Counted from the stretch's first letter, positions 1 through 9,163 are shown. The stretch is 64,000 nucleotides of DNA from Streptomyces chartreusis NRRL 3882 (GCF_900236475.1 NZ_LT963352.1:6142001-6206000); one strand, 5' to 3'. The notes: generated from the sequence alone by a model not told the origin. Numbers and translations are program-made.

Positions 1-1211
1 TCGGTGACGTGCAGGTCGACCCAGCGGGGGCGGCCGTCGCGCAGGGCCCGCCGGGGCGGGGCCGGCACCCGCAGCTCGATCGTGACGGTGCTGCCGGGCG
101 GGGACGCCCGCAGGGCGTTGGACAGGAGGTTGTCCATGATCTGCTCGACGGCCCCCGGCACCGCCAGCACCGGGCCGACGCCGCCCGCGAAGAGCACGAG
201 GGAGACGTCCTCCCGTGTGAAGAGGGGCTGCCAGGTGCGGTGCCGTTCCGCGCACACCGCGCCCAGATCGACGGTGGCGGGGATCGCCGCGTGCTCCTCC
301 AGCCGGGCCATCGCCAGCAGGTGCTCCACCATCCGGGCGAGCCGGTCCGTTTCCGTCACGGCCGCCGTGAGGCTGCCCCGGGCCCGGGCGGCGACGTCCG
401 GCTCCAGGTTCTCCAGGCGCAGCCGCAGCGCCGCGAGCGGGGTCTTCAGCTGGTGCGAGGCCTCGCCGGCGAACGCCCGCTGGGAGGCGAGCAGATGGGC
501 GAGGCGGGCCGCGGTGCGGTTGAACGCCGCGGCCAGACTGCGTACTTCCGGCGGGCCCTTCGTGATCGTCACCGGGGTGAACCGGCCGCCGCCCTCCGCC
601 AAGTCGTGCGTCGCCTGCTCCAGTTCGCGGATGGGGCGACCGGCCCAGCGGGCGAAGGCGAAGCCGACCACGGCCACCGCCGTCAGCACGGCCAGCCCGC
701 CCAGGACGAGCAACAGCCACACGTGGTGGACCCGCTCGTGCACCGTCCGCGTGGGCACCGTCAGCCACACGGCACCCACCGGCCGCGCTTCCTGACCGAC
801 CGGCGCGGCCACCGACAGGTACTCGACCCCGCCGATCGTGGAGGTACGCACATCCACCGTCGAGGTGCCTCGCAGCGCGGCCGCGATGCCCGGACGGTCG
901 GCCAGGGCGCCGGACACCGAGGTGTCGATCGGATGCGAGGTGGCGAGCGTGGCGCCCGAGGCGGCGACGATCACCACCTTCCCGCCGATGCGCTTCGCGC
1001 AGTGCGCCACCCGTGCGGGCAGGTCCCCCTCGGCCCGGCCCGCCGCGAGGGACAGCGCGGCGTACGCGGAGACCGACTCGGCCTCGTCCTTCGCCGCGTT
1101 GACCACCTGCTCCCGCTCACCGCGCGAGTAGACGAAGCCCAGCGGGATCTCCAGGCAGAGCAGCACCAGCGCGGCGAGGGTGAGATAGCTGAACAGCAGC
1201 CGGCGGGTCAT
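1..1211 (-). CDS. Sensor histidine kinase, C-terminus cut by window edge
   Basis: Membrane histidine kinase that would autophosphorylate and pass phosphate to the response regulator encoded just upstream. The visible 403 residues show a TM helix at about 7-28, an extracytoplasmic sensor loop at about 30-160, a second TM at 163-188, a HAMP linker, and a dimerisation/phosphoacceptor box ASHQLKTPLAAL with His at 253. An N-box (EQIMDNLLSNALRA) follows at 355-368. The window ends just as the first ATP-binding G-box should begin, so the ATPase domain is incomplete only because of the edge. The ATG at 1209-1211 overlaps the TGA of the regulator gene (ATGA), which fixes the start and indicates co-transcription. 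The signal is unknown. No accessory lipoprotein or transporter lies on the visible side. Confidence 0.9.
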   Translation of the reverse strand, partial: MTRRLLFSYLTLAALVLLCLEIPLGFVYSRGEREQVVNAAKDEAESVSAYAALSLAAGRAEGDLPARVAHCAKRIGGKVVIVAASGATLATSHPIDTSVSGALADRPGIAAALRGTSTVDVRTSTIGGVEYLSVAAPVGQEARPVGAVWLTVPTRTVHERVHHVWLLLVLGGLAVLTAVAVVGFAFARWAGRPIRELEQATHDLAEGGGRFTPVTITKGPPEVRSLAAAFNRTAARLAHLLASQRAFAGEASHQLKTPLAALRLRLENLEPDVAARARGSLTAAVTETDRLARMVEHLLAMARLEEHAAIPATVDLGAVCAERHRTWQPLFTREDVSLVLFAGGVGPVLAVPGAVEQIMDNLLSNALRASPPGSTVTIELRVPAPPRRALRDGRPRWVDLHVT

Positions 1212-1999
1212 GGAGATGCCACCTGCGGGGCGTTCGGCCCGGTGTGCACCGCCAGCCGGAAGCCGACACCCCGCAGTGTCCTGATCCACGCCGGGTGCCC
1301 CAGCTTGCGGCGCAGCGCGGCCACATGGACGTCCAGCGTCTTGGTCGGGCCGTCGTAGTGCGGATCCCAGACGCGGTCGAGGATCTGCTGTCGCGAGTAG
1401 ACCGCGCCCGGGTCCTCGCTGAGGAGCGCCAGCAGGTCGAACTCCTTGGGGGTGAGCAGCACGGGGGAGTCGCCGACCCAGACCTGGCGGGTACGGCGGT
1501 CCACCACGAGGGGGCCCGGGTCGTGCGGGGGGCCGGGGGCCGGTACGTGGGGCAGCGGCTCGGCGGTGCCCGGCGTGCTCGACTCGCCGGTTGCGCCTGC
1601 TGTGCCCGGGGTGCCCGAGGGCTCGGGGAACGTCTGCCGGGTGCGTTGCGTGCGGCGGGTCACCGCCCGGACCCGGGCCACCAGCTCCCGTACGCTGAAT
1701 GGTTTCGCCAGGTAGTCGTCGGCGCCCAGCTCCAGGCCCAGCACGCGGTCGGCCTCCTCGCCACGGGCGCTGAGGATGACGATGGGCACGTCCGAGACCT
1801 GCCTGATGCCGCGGCAGACGTCGATGCCGTCCATGTCCGGCAGTCCCAGGTCGAGCAGGACGACGTCGTTGTACGGGCCTCTCAGCCCGTCCGTGCCCGT
1901 GGCGACATGATCGACCGTCAGCCCGAAGTGTCCCAGCCCTTCGGTGAGCGGCTCGGCGATCGTCTCGTCGTCCTCGATGAGCAGCACTCGTAGGCCCAT
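1208..1999 (-). CDS. OmpR/PhoB-family response regulator
   Basis: DNA-binding response regulator, 263 aa, partner of the adjacent kinase. The receiver domain (about 1-120) has the acidic pair ED-D at 9-11, phospho-acceptor Asp50 (VVLLDLGLPD), Ser77 (ILSARG) and Lys99 (YLAKPF). A Pro/Gly/Thr-rich linker of about 50 residues, longer than usual, joins it to a C-terminal winged helix (about 165-255) containing LTPKEFDLLALL and the recognition segment TLDVHVAALRRKLG. The ATG at 1999 precedes MGLRVLLIEDDE and has GGAGAGACAGG upstream. An in-frame start 72 bp earlier would add residues with no receiver-like sequence. The target is unknown, and the divergent carbonic anhydrase/SulP operon is one possibility based only on position. 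Confidence 0.93.
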   Translation of the reverse strand: MGLRVLLIEDDETIAEPLTEGLGHFGLTVDHVATGTDGLRGPYNDVVLLDLGLPDMDGIDVCRGIRQVSDVPIVILSARGEEADRVLGLELGADDYLAKPFSVRELVARVRAVTRRTQRTRQTFPEPSGTPGTAGATGESSTPGTAEPLPHVPAPGPPHDPGPLVVDRRTRQVWVGDSPVLLTPKEFDLLALLSEDPGAVYSRQQILDRVWDPHYDGPTKTLDVHVAALRRKLGHPAWIRTLRGVGFRLAVHTGPNAPQVASP

Positions 2000-2216
2000 A
2001 CGTCCTGTCTCTCCGTGAAGCCGACATAAATCCGGGCAGCGTGAATTCGCAATTTCCGCCCTGGAGTTCACACGCTACAAGATGACCGTTCGTCTGGGTA
2101 TCCGGACAAAGAATGTTCAATTCCTGGCCGGGCGCTGGAGCTCGCTTAACCTTCCTCTGTACGTCGTCCGTCTACGGTGGGGTGCACAGAACGAAACGGC
2201 AGTTCAGGAGGCGAAG

Positions 2217-2822
2217 TTGAAGGCATTGCTGGATCGTGCCCGCACGTTCAGGACGCGTGTCGATTTCGACAGCGGCGAATACCGGAAACTGGCCGAAGGG
2301 CAATATCCGGAGGCGTTGTTCATCACCTGCTCGGACTCCCGTGTCATACCCGCACTCATCACGGGTGCGCGGCCCGGGGAGATATTCGAGCTGCGCAACG
2401 CGGGCAATATCGTGCCGCCCTACGGACGGCCCGGGGCCTCGGGCGAGGCGGCCACCATCGAGTACGCACTGGAAGTGCTCGGGGTTCAGGACATCGTGGT
2501 GTGCGGTCACTCACACTGCGGCGCGATGGGCGCGCTGAAGTCCGGCGACGACCTGTCCGCGCTGCCCGGCGTGGACGCCTGGCTCCACATCGCCCGCCCG
2601 GAACTCACCCCCGTACTGGAGTCCGCGCCGGACGACCCGTCGCTGCCGGAGGTCTCCCAGGGCAACGTCGTCAACCAGCTGGCCGCGCTGCGGAGTTACC
2701 CGGTGGTGCGACAGCGGCTCGACGCGGGCCGGCTGCGGCTGCACGGCTGGTACTACGAGGTCGACACGGGGTTCGTCTACGAACTCGGCGACGACGGCGC
2801 CTTCCGGGTGCATGCCGCGTGA
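2217..2822 (+). CDS. Beta-class carbonic anhydrase
   Basis: Cytoplasmic zinc enzyme interconverting CO2 and bicarbonate, 201 aa. Numbering from the proposed TTG, it has the zinc/catalytic motif CSDSR at 38-42 (Cys38, Asp40, Arg42) and HSHCG at 98-102 (His98, Cys101), the standard beta-class ligand set. The TTG at 2217 is preferred because AGGAGG sits 6 bases upstream and the family usually begins shortly before RTFR. An upstream ATG in frame at 2082 would add 45 residues with no family match. The stop overlaps the GTG of the SulP gene (GTGA, 2819-2822), so enzyme and transporter are translationally coupled. In many bacteria these two activities are coupled or fused in one polypeptide for bicarbonate handling. 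Confidence 0.93.
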   Translation: MKALLDRARTFRTRVDFDSGEYRKLAEGQYPEALFITCSDSRVIPALITGARPGEIFELRNAGNIVPPYGRPGASGEAATIEYALEVLGVQDIVVCGHSHCGAMGALKSGDDLSALPGVDAWLHIARPELTPVLESAPDDPSLPEVSQGNVVNQLAALRSYPVVRQRLDAGRLRLHGWYYEVDTGFVYELGDDGAFRVHAA

Positions 2823-5392
2823 GCGGGGCGCATGCGCGGGGGCGGGTAAGGAGCGGTGCCGCGCCGGGGGGCCGGCAGGCCGGCCCTGCGGGAGACGCGG
2901 GGGGTTGGGGTGCTGCTTCCGAGGGGGGTGCCGCGCGCTGGGGATCGGCTGATGCCGGGAGCGGTGCTTCGGACTGGAGGTCGGGCGGCTCCGCGGAGGG
3001 CTCCGGGGATGGAGGAGCGGGCGGTTTCGCAGAGGGCTCGGGGGGCTGGGGGCCGGGTGATCGCGGCGGGGACGCGGCGGACTGGGCAGCGGCAGGTTCC
3101 GACGGGGGTGTCTCGGACTGGGGGCCCGGCAGGCCGGGAGGTGGTTCGGCGGGAAGTGCCGCAGGCTGGGGATCGGACGGACCGGCGAGCGGTTTGACGG
3201 GGGGTCGGTCGGGTGGTGCGGGCGGTGGCCTGGTCGGGGACTCGGCGGGGAGCCCTGGGGGTTGGCGGTCGGGGGGTCCGGGTGGTGACCCGGGGTGGGA
3301 TTCGGCGGGGGATGCTGCGGGTCGGCGGTCGGGTGGTCCGGCGGCTGGTCCCGCGGGGGGTCCAGGTGGTGGCCCAGGGTGGGATTCGGCGGGGGGCGGT
3401 GCGGGTTGGCGGTCGGGGGGTCCGGGTGGTGAGCCGGGGTGGGATTCGGTGGGAGGCGGTGCGGGTTGGCGGTCGGGTGGTCCGGGTGGTGAGCCGGGGT
3501 GGGATTCGGTGGGAGGCGGTGCGGGTTGGCGGTCGGGGGGTCCGTCCGGTGGCGCGGGTGGCGACCGGGCGGGAGGCGGTGCGCGTCGGGGGTCGGGCGG
3601 TTCCTCCCGTGACCCGGGGGGCGGCTCTGGCGGTGTGCTGGGTGGGCTGATCAGCCGTGTGAAGGGCGCCGGCGGCAAGGCCGGGGCCAAGGGTGATCTC
3701 GTCACCGACATCACCGCCTCGCTCGTCGTCTTCCTCGTCGCTCTGCCGCTGTGCATCGGCGTCGCCGTCGCCTCCGGCGTGCCCGCCGAGCTCGGGATCA
3801 TCTCCGGGGTGATCGGCGGTCTGGTCGTCGGCGCGGCACGCGGCAGTACCCTCCAGGTCAGCGGGCCGGCAGCCGGCCTCGCCGCGCTGGTCGCGGAGAC
3901 CGTCGCCGAGGTCGGCGTGGCCATGCTCGGCGTGATCGTGCTGTTCGCCGGCCTCCTCCAGATCATCCTGGGACTGGTGCGGCTCGGCCGGATGTTCCAG
4001 GCCATCTCGGTCGCCGTCGTCCAGGGCATGCTGGCCGGCATCGGCGTGCCGCTGATGTTCAGCCAGGCCTACCCGATGGCCGACGCCAAGGCCCCGGGCA
4101 CCGCGATCGAGAACATGGCCGGCATCCCCGGACTGCTGGCCGGCATCCTGACCGACCGACAGGCGATGATCGCCACCCTGCTCGGTGTCGTCACGATCGT
4201 GCTCAGCTTCGTGTGGAAGAAGGTGCCGGGCCCGGCCGGGAGGATCCCCGCCGCGCTGGTCGCCGTGGGCATCGGCATCGTGGTCGCCGCGCTGCCCGGC
4301 GTGGACGTCAAGACGCTCCAAGTCGGCAATCTGCTCGCGTCCGTGTCGCTGCCCGGGCCGGAGCAGTTCGCCGGGCTCGCGGACGGGGCGATCATCACCG
4401 CCATCCTCACCTTCACGGTCATCGCGTCCGCCGAGAGCCTGTTCACGGCCGCCGCGGTGGACCGTATGCACAGCGGCCCGCGCACCCGCTACAACACCGA
4501 GCTGATCGCCCAGGGCGCCGGGAACACCGTCGCAGGCATCCTCGGCGCGCTCCCCATCACCGCGGTCGTGGCCCGCAGTTCGGCCAACGTCCAGGCCGGG
4601 GCCAAGACCCGGCTCTCCCGCACCCTGCACGGCCTGTGGCTGCTCGCGTTCGCGCTGCTGCTGCCGCAGGTGCTCGCGCTGATCCCGATCTCGGTGCTCG
4701 CCGGTGTCCTCGTGCACAGCGGCTGGAAGCTGTTCGGGCCCGCCGAGTTCCCGAAGATGTGGCGCCAGGACAAGGGCGAGTTCGCGGTGATGACGCTGAC
4801 CACACTGGTCATCGTGGTGACCGCGCTGCTGGAGGGCGTGCTGATCGGCCTCGCCGCGGGCATCGTGCTGGCGGCGCTGCGCATGTCGCAGACCGCGATC
4901 CGCCAGCACGTCGAGGACGACACGGCGAAGGTCGTCATGGCCGGCAACGCGACGTTCCTGCGGCTGCCGAAGGTGATCGAGGCGCTTGAGGCCGCCGCCG
5001 CGTCCGGGAAGCCGAGGATCCGGCTCGACCTGACCGGCGTGACCCACCTGGACCACGCCTGCCGCAACCAGGTCGAGGAGTTCACCGCCCAGCAGCGGGG
5101 ACTGGGGCTGCGAGTGGAGCTGCTGATGCCGGGCGAGGCGAAGCCGACCGGTGACCGGGCCGCGGCGCCCGCGGGAGACGCCCAGGCACCGCTGCCCAAA
5201 CGGCCTGTCACGGCCATGGCCGAGGAACCGTGGGGCGAACCGGTGAGGGAACCGTCCCCACCGTCCGCACCACCGTCCGCACCACCGTCCGCACCGGCCC
5301 CGCCCTCCCCCTGGCCCACCGCCGACGCCGAGTGGTTCTACCTCGACACCCGGCCCCTCCCGGACGACCAGCGGTCGAGCCCCGTGGGCTGA
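2819..5392 (+). CDS. SulP-family anion (likely bicarbonate) transporter with repetitive N-terminal extension
   Basis: Membrane transporter of the SulP/SLC26 family, 857 aa from the GTG at 2819. The conserved core begins near residue 285 (DLVTDITASLVVFLVALPL) and contains about 10-12 membrane helices. A cytoplasmic STAS domain follows at about 705-780 (LRLPKVIEAL, RLDLTGVTHLDH), then a Pro/Ser-rich tail. Coupling to a carbonic anhydrase suggests bicarbonate as substrate, though sulfate cannot be excluded. The first 280 residues are Gly/Ser/Trp/Asp-rich low-complexity sequence with a tandem 20-residue repeat, which is not normal for the family. A shorter start near the GTG at about 3658 would remove all of it but has no clear ribosome site, whereas the 2819 GTG overlaps the upstream stop in typical operon fashion. 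Confidence 0.85.
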   Translation: MSGAHARGRVRSGAAPGGRQAGPAGDAGGWGAASEGGAARWGSADAGSGASDWRSGGSAEGSGDGGAGGFAEGSGGWGPGDRGGDAADWAAAGSDGGVSDWGPGRPGGGSAGSAAGWGSDGPASGLTGGRSGGAGGGLVGDSAGSPGGWRSGGPGGDPGWDSAGDAAGRRSGGPAAGPAGGPGGGPGWDSAGGGAGWRSGGPGGEPGWDSVGGGAGWRSGGPGGEPGWDSVGGGAGWRSGGPSGGAGGDRAGGGARRGSGGSSRDPGGGSGGVLGGLISRVKGAGGKAGAKGDLVTDITASLVVFLVALPLCIGVAVASGVPAELGIISGVIGGLVVGAARGSTLQVSGPAAGLAALVAETVAEVGVAMLGVIVLFAGLLQIILGLVRLGRMFQAISVAVVQGMLAGIGVPLMFSQAYPMADAKAPGTAIENMAGIPGLLAGILTDRQAMIATLLGVVTIVLSFVWKKVPGPAGRIPAALVAVGIGIVVAALPGVDVKTLQVGNLLASVSLPGPEQFAGLADGAIITAILTFTVIASAESLFTAAAVDRMHSGPRTRYNTELIAQGAGNTVAGILGALPITAVVARSSANVQAGAKTRLSRTLHGLWLLAFALLLPQVLALIPISVLAGVLVHSGWKLFGPAEFPKMWRQDKGEFAVMTLTTLVIVVTALLEGVLIGLAAGIVLAALRMSQTAIRQHVEDDTAKVVMAGNATFLRLPKVIEALEAAAASGKPRIRLDLTGVTHLDHACRNQVEEFTAQQRGLGLRVELLMPGEAKPTGDRAAAPAGDAQAPLPKRPVTAMAEEPWGEPVREPSPPSAPPSAPPSAPAPPSPWPTADAEWFYLDTRPLPDDQRSSPVG
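3240..3600 (+). repeat. In-frame 60-bp tandem repeat inside the SulP gene
   Basis: A minisatellite-like array with an exact 60-bp period, clearest in the copies beginning near 3361, 3421 and 3481 and decaying into 3541. A slightly diverged copy lies near 3279. Each unit encodes about 20 residues on the pattern GGPGGEPGWDSVGGGAGWRS. The 3421 and 3481 units are almost identical, pointing to recent slippage or unequal exchange. The period is a multiple of three, so copy number can change without breaking the reading frame. Confidence 0.9.
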
Positions 5393-5480
5393 CCCCGGCC
5401 CGGGGCCGGTGCCCCGGGTCCGTCTCGCCCCAACTCCTCCTCGTAGGCTGGATCACGGCCACCGGCGAAGGGAGCCTGCC

Positions 5481-6407
5481 ATGCCAGGCTGGAGCACAGG
5501 GGACATCCCGGACCAGAGCGGCCGCGTCGCCGTCGTCACCGGCGCCAACAGCGGGATCGGGCTCGTCACGGCACGGGAACTGGCCCGCAAGGGCGCGCGG
5601 GTGGTGCTCGCGTGCCGCAGCGAGGCCCGGGGGAACGCGGCCGTGGACCGGCTCCGGGCGGAACTGCCCGAGGCCCGGGTCGAGCTGGGCCGGCTCGACC
5701 TCGGGGACCTGGCCTCCGTACGCGAGTTCGCGGCCGGGTTCCCGTACGAGCGGCTGGACGTGCTCGTCGACAACGCCGGGGTGATGGCGCTGCCGTACGG
5801 GACGACGGCGGACGGCTTCGAGACCCAGTTCGGGATCAACCACCTGGGGCACTTCGCCCTCACCGGCCTGCTGCTGCCCGCGCTGCTCGCGGCGCCGGGG
5901 GCCCGGGTCGTGGTCGTCTCCAGCGGGATGCACGCCCTCGCCAACATCGACATGAACGACCTCAACAGCGAGCACCGCTACCGGCGCTGGATCGCCTACG
6001 CCCGTTCCAAGACGGCCAACCTGCTGTTCACGCACGAGCTGGCGCGCCGGGCGGCGGCGCACGGCACGGGCCTGGTGGCGGCCGCGGCCCACCCCGGGTA
6101 CGCGGCCACCAATCTCCAGACCACCGGGCCGCTCGCCGAGGGGCGCCGGGCCGCCGAGCGGCTCGTGCGGATCGCCAACCGGGTCGTCGCCCAGCCGGCC
6201 GAGGCGGGCGCGCTCCCGATCCTGTACGCGGCGACGGAACCCGGCGTACGGCCCGACTCCTTCACCGGCCCGCACATCGCGATGTGGCGCGGGGCCCCCG
6301 CACCGTCCTGGCGGGCGCCCTGGACCCTCGACGACGCGGCGGGGCAGCGACTGTGGGCCGCGTCCGAGGAGCTGACCGGCGTGACGTACGGCGCTTTGAC
6401 GGCGTGA
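5481..6407 (+). CDS. Short-chain dehydrogenase/reductase, retinol-dehydrogenase-like
   Basis: NAD(P)-dependent oxidoreductase, 308 aa. The Rossmann motif TGANSGIG is at 20-27, followed by the dinucleotide-selectivity segment VLACRS and the structural motif DNAGV (the usual NNAG with Asp first). The catalytic pair is Tyr173/Lys177 in YARSK. These features, together with the terminal loop near TTGPL, resemble the WW-domain/retinol-dehydrogenase-like actinobacterial SDRs. The ATG at 5481 follows GGGAG at suitable spacing, and an in-frame start 72 bp earlier lacks one. It stands alone, converges with the next gene 3 bp away, and its substrate cannot be read from the sequence. Confidence 0.88.
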   Translation: MPGWSTGDIPDQSGRVAVVTGANSGIGLVTARELARKGARVVLACRSEARGNAAVDRLRAELPEARVELGRLDLGDLASVREFAAGFPYERLDVLVDNAGVMALPYGTTADGFETQFGINHLGHFALTGLLLPALLAAPGARVVVVSSGMHALANIDMNDLNSEHRYRRWIAYARSKTANLLFTHELARRAAAHGTGLVAAAAHPGYAATNLQTTGPLAEGRRAAERLVRIANRVVAQPAEAGALPILYAATEPGVRPDSFTGPHIAMWRGAPAPSWRAPWTLDDAAGQRLWAASEELTGVTYGALTA

Positions 6408-6410
6408 CCC

Positions 6411-7349
6411 TCACAGGGACACGGCCACCGCGTTGAACGTCGTCTCCGGCGTCTGCGGGCTGGTGAAGCGGGCGTTGACCAGGTAGAGGCGGTTGCCGTG
6501 GCGGGCGGCCGTGGTGGGGACGTCGAAGCGGGGGTCGGTGATCGTCCTGGTCAGGCCGGCGGTGGTGGCCTTCCGGTCGAGGTCCCAGACCGTGATCTTG
6601 TTCAGGCGGTTCTGGACGACGTACAGCGTGCGGCCGAGGCGGACCAGGCCGTCGCCGCCCGCCACGTCCGGCGCGCCCCGCAGCGTGACCTCGGTGGCGT
6701 GGCCGGTCCTGAGGTCCACGCGGTACAGCCGACCCGCGTTGACGACGATCAGGCCGCGGCCGTCGGGTGTGGCGACCAGGCCGTTGGCGCTGTTGGTCCC
6801 GGCGGGCGCCTGCACCCACTCGCCGGTGAGCGGAAGGGAGCGGACCTCGCCCCGCCGGCCGCGCGGCACGCCGTGGAGGACGGCCGCACGGGAGTCGGTG
6901 AACCAGGCGCGGTCGCCGTGCAGCACGACGTCGTTGACGAACGGGGCGGCGTCCCGGGTGAGTCGGTAGGTGGTGAGCAGCTCGCCGGTGCGCGCGTCGA
7001 CGATCCGCGCGGTGCCTCCGGCGCCGCCGGCCACGTACAGCAGGCCGTCCCGGTCCAGCTTCAGCCCGATGGACGCGAGACCGGCGGCACCCTCGTGCAG
7101 GACCCCGCCCTCGCCGGTGCGCAGGTCGGTGCGGTAGATCGCGCCGTCGGCGCGCGAGCCCATGTACGCGTACGGCCTGCCGCCTATGGTGATCCCCTCG
7201 GGGAGCCAGCCGTCGGGCAGCGGGAACTCGGTGGGCCAACGGGTCCCGGCGGCGGCCTGCCCCGTGCCGGTGCCGGCGGCCACCGCGAGCGCGGCGACGG
7301 CCCCGCCGAGCACGGTCCGCCGGGACGGCCGGGTGTGGTTCCGAGTCAT
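6411..7349 (-). CDS. Tat-exported SMP-30/gluconolactonase-like beta-propeller protein
   Basis: Secreted protein of 312 aa. It starts with a twin-arginine signal (RPSRRTVLGG followed by an Ala-rich hydrophobic stretch, about residues 8-32), so it should be exported folded. The rest is a repeated beta-propeller pattern in which short strands such as GLLYVAGG, RLYRVDLRTG and TLYVVQNRLNKITVWDL recur, like SMP-30/gluconolactonase/LRE proteins. Streptomyces relatives are often labelled superoxide dismutase, for which I see no metal-site evidence. The ATG at 7349 has GAAAGG upstream. A longer in-frame start would place 71 residues before the Tat signal and is unlikely. Function is otherwise unknown. 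Confidence 0.8.
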   Translation of the reverse strand: MTRNHTRPSRRTVLGGAVAALAVAAGTGTGQAAAGTRWPTEFPLPDGWLPEGITIGGRPYAYMGSRADGAIYRTDLRTGEGGVLHEGAAGLASIGLKLDRDGLLYVAGGAGGTARIVDARTGELLTTYRLTRDAAPFVNDVVLHGDRAWFTDSRAAVLHGVPRGRRGEVRSLPLTGEWVQAPAGTNSANGLVATPDGRGLIVVNAGRLYRVDLRTGHATEVTLRGAPDVAGGDGLVRLGRTLYVVQNRLNKITVWDLDRKATTAGLTRTITDPRFDVPTTAARHGNRLYLVNARFTSPQTPETTFNAVAVSL

Positions 7350-7467
7350 GGTCGGGCCTTTCGTGGAAGGAAGGCGGTGAGGTGACTCGATGAAACGTGA
7401 ACGACCCCGGCATGGCAGCCGAGTCGGTGAAGTCGACAGCAACTCGACAGCCGGGCACGGCAGTTGA

Positions 7468-8313
7468 TCAGTAGACGATCGACACGATCCGGCCCACGGC
7501 CTCGGCGAGCCGCCGGTCGCCATCGACCCGGGCCCGGGTGAGAGCGGTGGCCGGTTCGACACCCCGGGTGCAGAGCTGCCAGGCGGTTTCCGTGTCCAGC
7601 TCCACGACGGCTGCCGCCGGCCGGGCGCCGGGGTCCTCCGCCAGGGACCAGCCCTCCGCCCCGGCGGTCACGCTCCAGGTGCCTCCTCCCGGGCCGGGGA
7701 CCGTCACCTGCACCCGCGTGCCGGCCGGTGCGGCGGTGTCGCGCAGCGTGTGGGGCAGGGCCCGCATGAAGGTGTCCAGCACGATGGACAGGGCCCGCGG
7801 CGCGGGGTCGGTGCCCAGCCCGGCCGCGTGCCGGATCTGCTGGCGGTGCGTCCAGTACTCGGTGAACTCCCGGGCACAGTCCAGCCACATCGGCGCCGGG
7901 TCCGCCCCGGCCCAGGACACGCCCAGGGACGGCGCGTCGAGGTCGGCGTGTGCGAAGCGGCGGGCCAGTTCGGTGCCGGCCTCTTCCAGGGCGTCGACGA
8001 GCGAGGCCGGGTCCATGTCCCGGTGGCGGTCGACCCACTCCTGGTTCGAGCGGTGGATGAACGCCTCCAGGGTCTCGCCCGGCGCGAACGCGCCGAACTC
8101 GCGGCGGCCGAGGCGCGCGGAGCAGTCGCCGAGGACGTGCGCGGCGACGTCGTGCACGGTCCACCCGGGCACGGCGATCCGCGCCCACTGCGTCGGCCCC
8201 AGTCCCCGCAACAGCCCAAGCAGGGCGTCCAGTTCGGGACCGAACAGCGCGCGGGCGTCGATCGGGGGGCCCAGCCAGGAGAGCCCGGACCAGTCGTTCG
8301 GCTGCGTGACCAT
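7468..8313 (-). CDS. Maleylpyruvate isomerase-family (DinB-like) mycothiol-dependent enzyme
   Basis: Cytoplasmic protein of 281 aa with the N-terminal four-helix MDMPI/DinB-like fold. The metal-binding pattern includes His in VHDVAAHVLGD (about residues 53-63) and in EYWTHRQQIRHAAG (about 148-161). The C-terminal part has the sterol-carrier-like tail seen in this group (VVELDTETAWQLCTRGV). Family members use mycothiol, the actinobacterial thiol, in isomerase or transferase reactions, but the substrate here is not predictable. It is separated from the secreted propeller gene by about 120 bp, so co-transcription is uncertain. Confidence 0.78.
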   Translation of the reverse strand: MVTQPNDWSGLSWLGPPIDARALFGPELDALLGLLRGLGPTQWARIAVPGWTVHDVAAHVLGDCSARLGRREFGAFAPGETLEAFIHRSNQEWVDRHRDMDPASLVDALEEAGTELARRFAHADLDAPSLGVSWAGADPAPMWLDCAREFTEYWTHRQQIRHAAGLGTDPAPRALSIVLDTFMRALPHTLRDTAAPAGTRVQVTVPGPGGGTWSVTAGAEGWSLAEDPGARPAAAVVELDTETAWQLCTRGVEPATALTRARVDGDRRLAEAVGRIVSIVY

Positions 8314-8395
8314 GTGCCCAGCCTGCCAGCAGCGGGTCCGCCAGGGGGCGTTTCGCGCTCAGGCCGTGGGGCCGCCTCCACCATCAGGTCCGCGC

Positions 8396-9163
8396 TCAGG
8401 CCGTGGAGCCGCCGTCCACCACCAGGTCCGTGCCCACCACCGATGCCGCGTCGTCGGAAGCCAGGTACAGCACGGCGGCCGCCGTCTCCTCGACCGTGGA
8501 GACCCGGCCGAGCGGGACCGCGGTCCTCATGCGCTCCGCGCGTCCGGCCTCCGTCTCGCCCGGCTGGAGCGACATGGGCGTGGCGGTGGCGCCGGGCGAC
8601 ACCGCGTTGATGCGGACACCGTCGGCGATGTGGTCCAGGGCGGCGCCGCGCGTGAGGACCGACACGGCCGCCTTGGTGGCGCCGTAGGCCGTGGTGCCGG
8701 GGATGCGGCCGTGGACGCCGATCCGGGAAGCGATGTTGACGATGGCGCCGCCGCCGGGCTGGGTGCGCATCTGGCGCACCTCGGCCTGGAGGGCGAGCAG
8801 GACGCCGGTGACGTTGATGTCGAGCATCCGGCGCCAGGCGTCCTCGGGGACGTCCGCGACGGGAGTTCCGGCGGCTTCCAGGACCCCGGCGTTGTTCACC
8901 GCCACGTCCAGCGAGCCGAAGCGGTCCACGGCGGCGTCGACCAGGGCCCGCACGTCGTCGGCGCGGGTGACGTCGGCGGTGACCGCGAGGGCCTTTCCGC
9001 CCGCCGCCTCGATCAGCGCCACGGTCTCGTCGAGCGGCTCCTGGCGCCGCCCGGCTACGACGACGTTCGCGCCCTCGGCGGCGAACGCGAGGGCGATACC
9101 GCGTCCGATGCCGGATCCGCCGCCGGTGACGAGGGTGGTCCTGCCGGTGAAACGGTGGGTCAT
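8396..9163 (-). CDS. SDR-family oxidoreductase (glucose 1-dehydrogenase-like)
   Basis: Classical short-chain dehydrogenase, 255 aa. It has TGGGSGIG at 14-21, the NNAG motif (VAVNNAGVLE), a catalytic Ser in NIASRIG, and the Tyr/Lys pair in YGATKAAV near residue 160. The C-terminal SDR closing motif GTDLVVDGGST is present. The promoter contains a TetR-type dyad (9181-9195), and the neighbouring TetR gene is transcribed in the same direction 72 bp upstream, so this is probably the regulator's target. Substrate unknown; electrophile or quinone detoxification is a common role for such TetR/SDR pairs, but that is inference. Confidence 0.87.
   Translation of the reverse strand: MTHRFTGRTTLVTGGGSGIGRGIALAFAAEGANVVVAGRRQEPLDETVALIEAAGGKALAVTADVTRADDVRALVDAAVDRFGSLDVAVNNAGVLEAAGTPVADVPEDAWRRMLDINVTGVLLALQAEVRQMRTQPGGGAIVNIASRIGVHGRIPGTTAYGATKAAVSVLTRGAALDHIADGVRINAVSPGATATPMSLQPGETEAGRAERMRTAVPLGRVSTVEETAAAVLYLASDDAASVVGTDLVVDGGSTA

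Noticed and set aside
3240..3600. Possible CRISPR-like array
   Set aside because: The unit is one contiguous 60-bp coding repeat with no spacers, and it preserves the reading frame.
2671..4041. Pro-rich 456-codon frame opposite the SulP extension
   Set aside because: Its repetitive Pro/Thr/Ala sequence is the reverse complement of the SulP repeat; no start context or homology.
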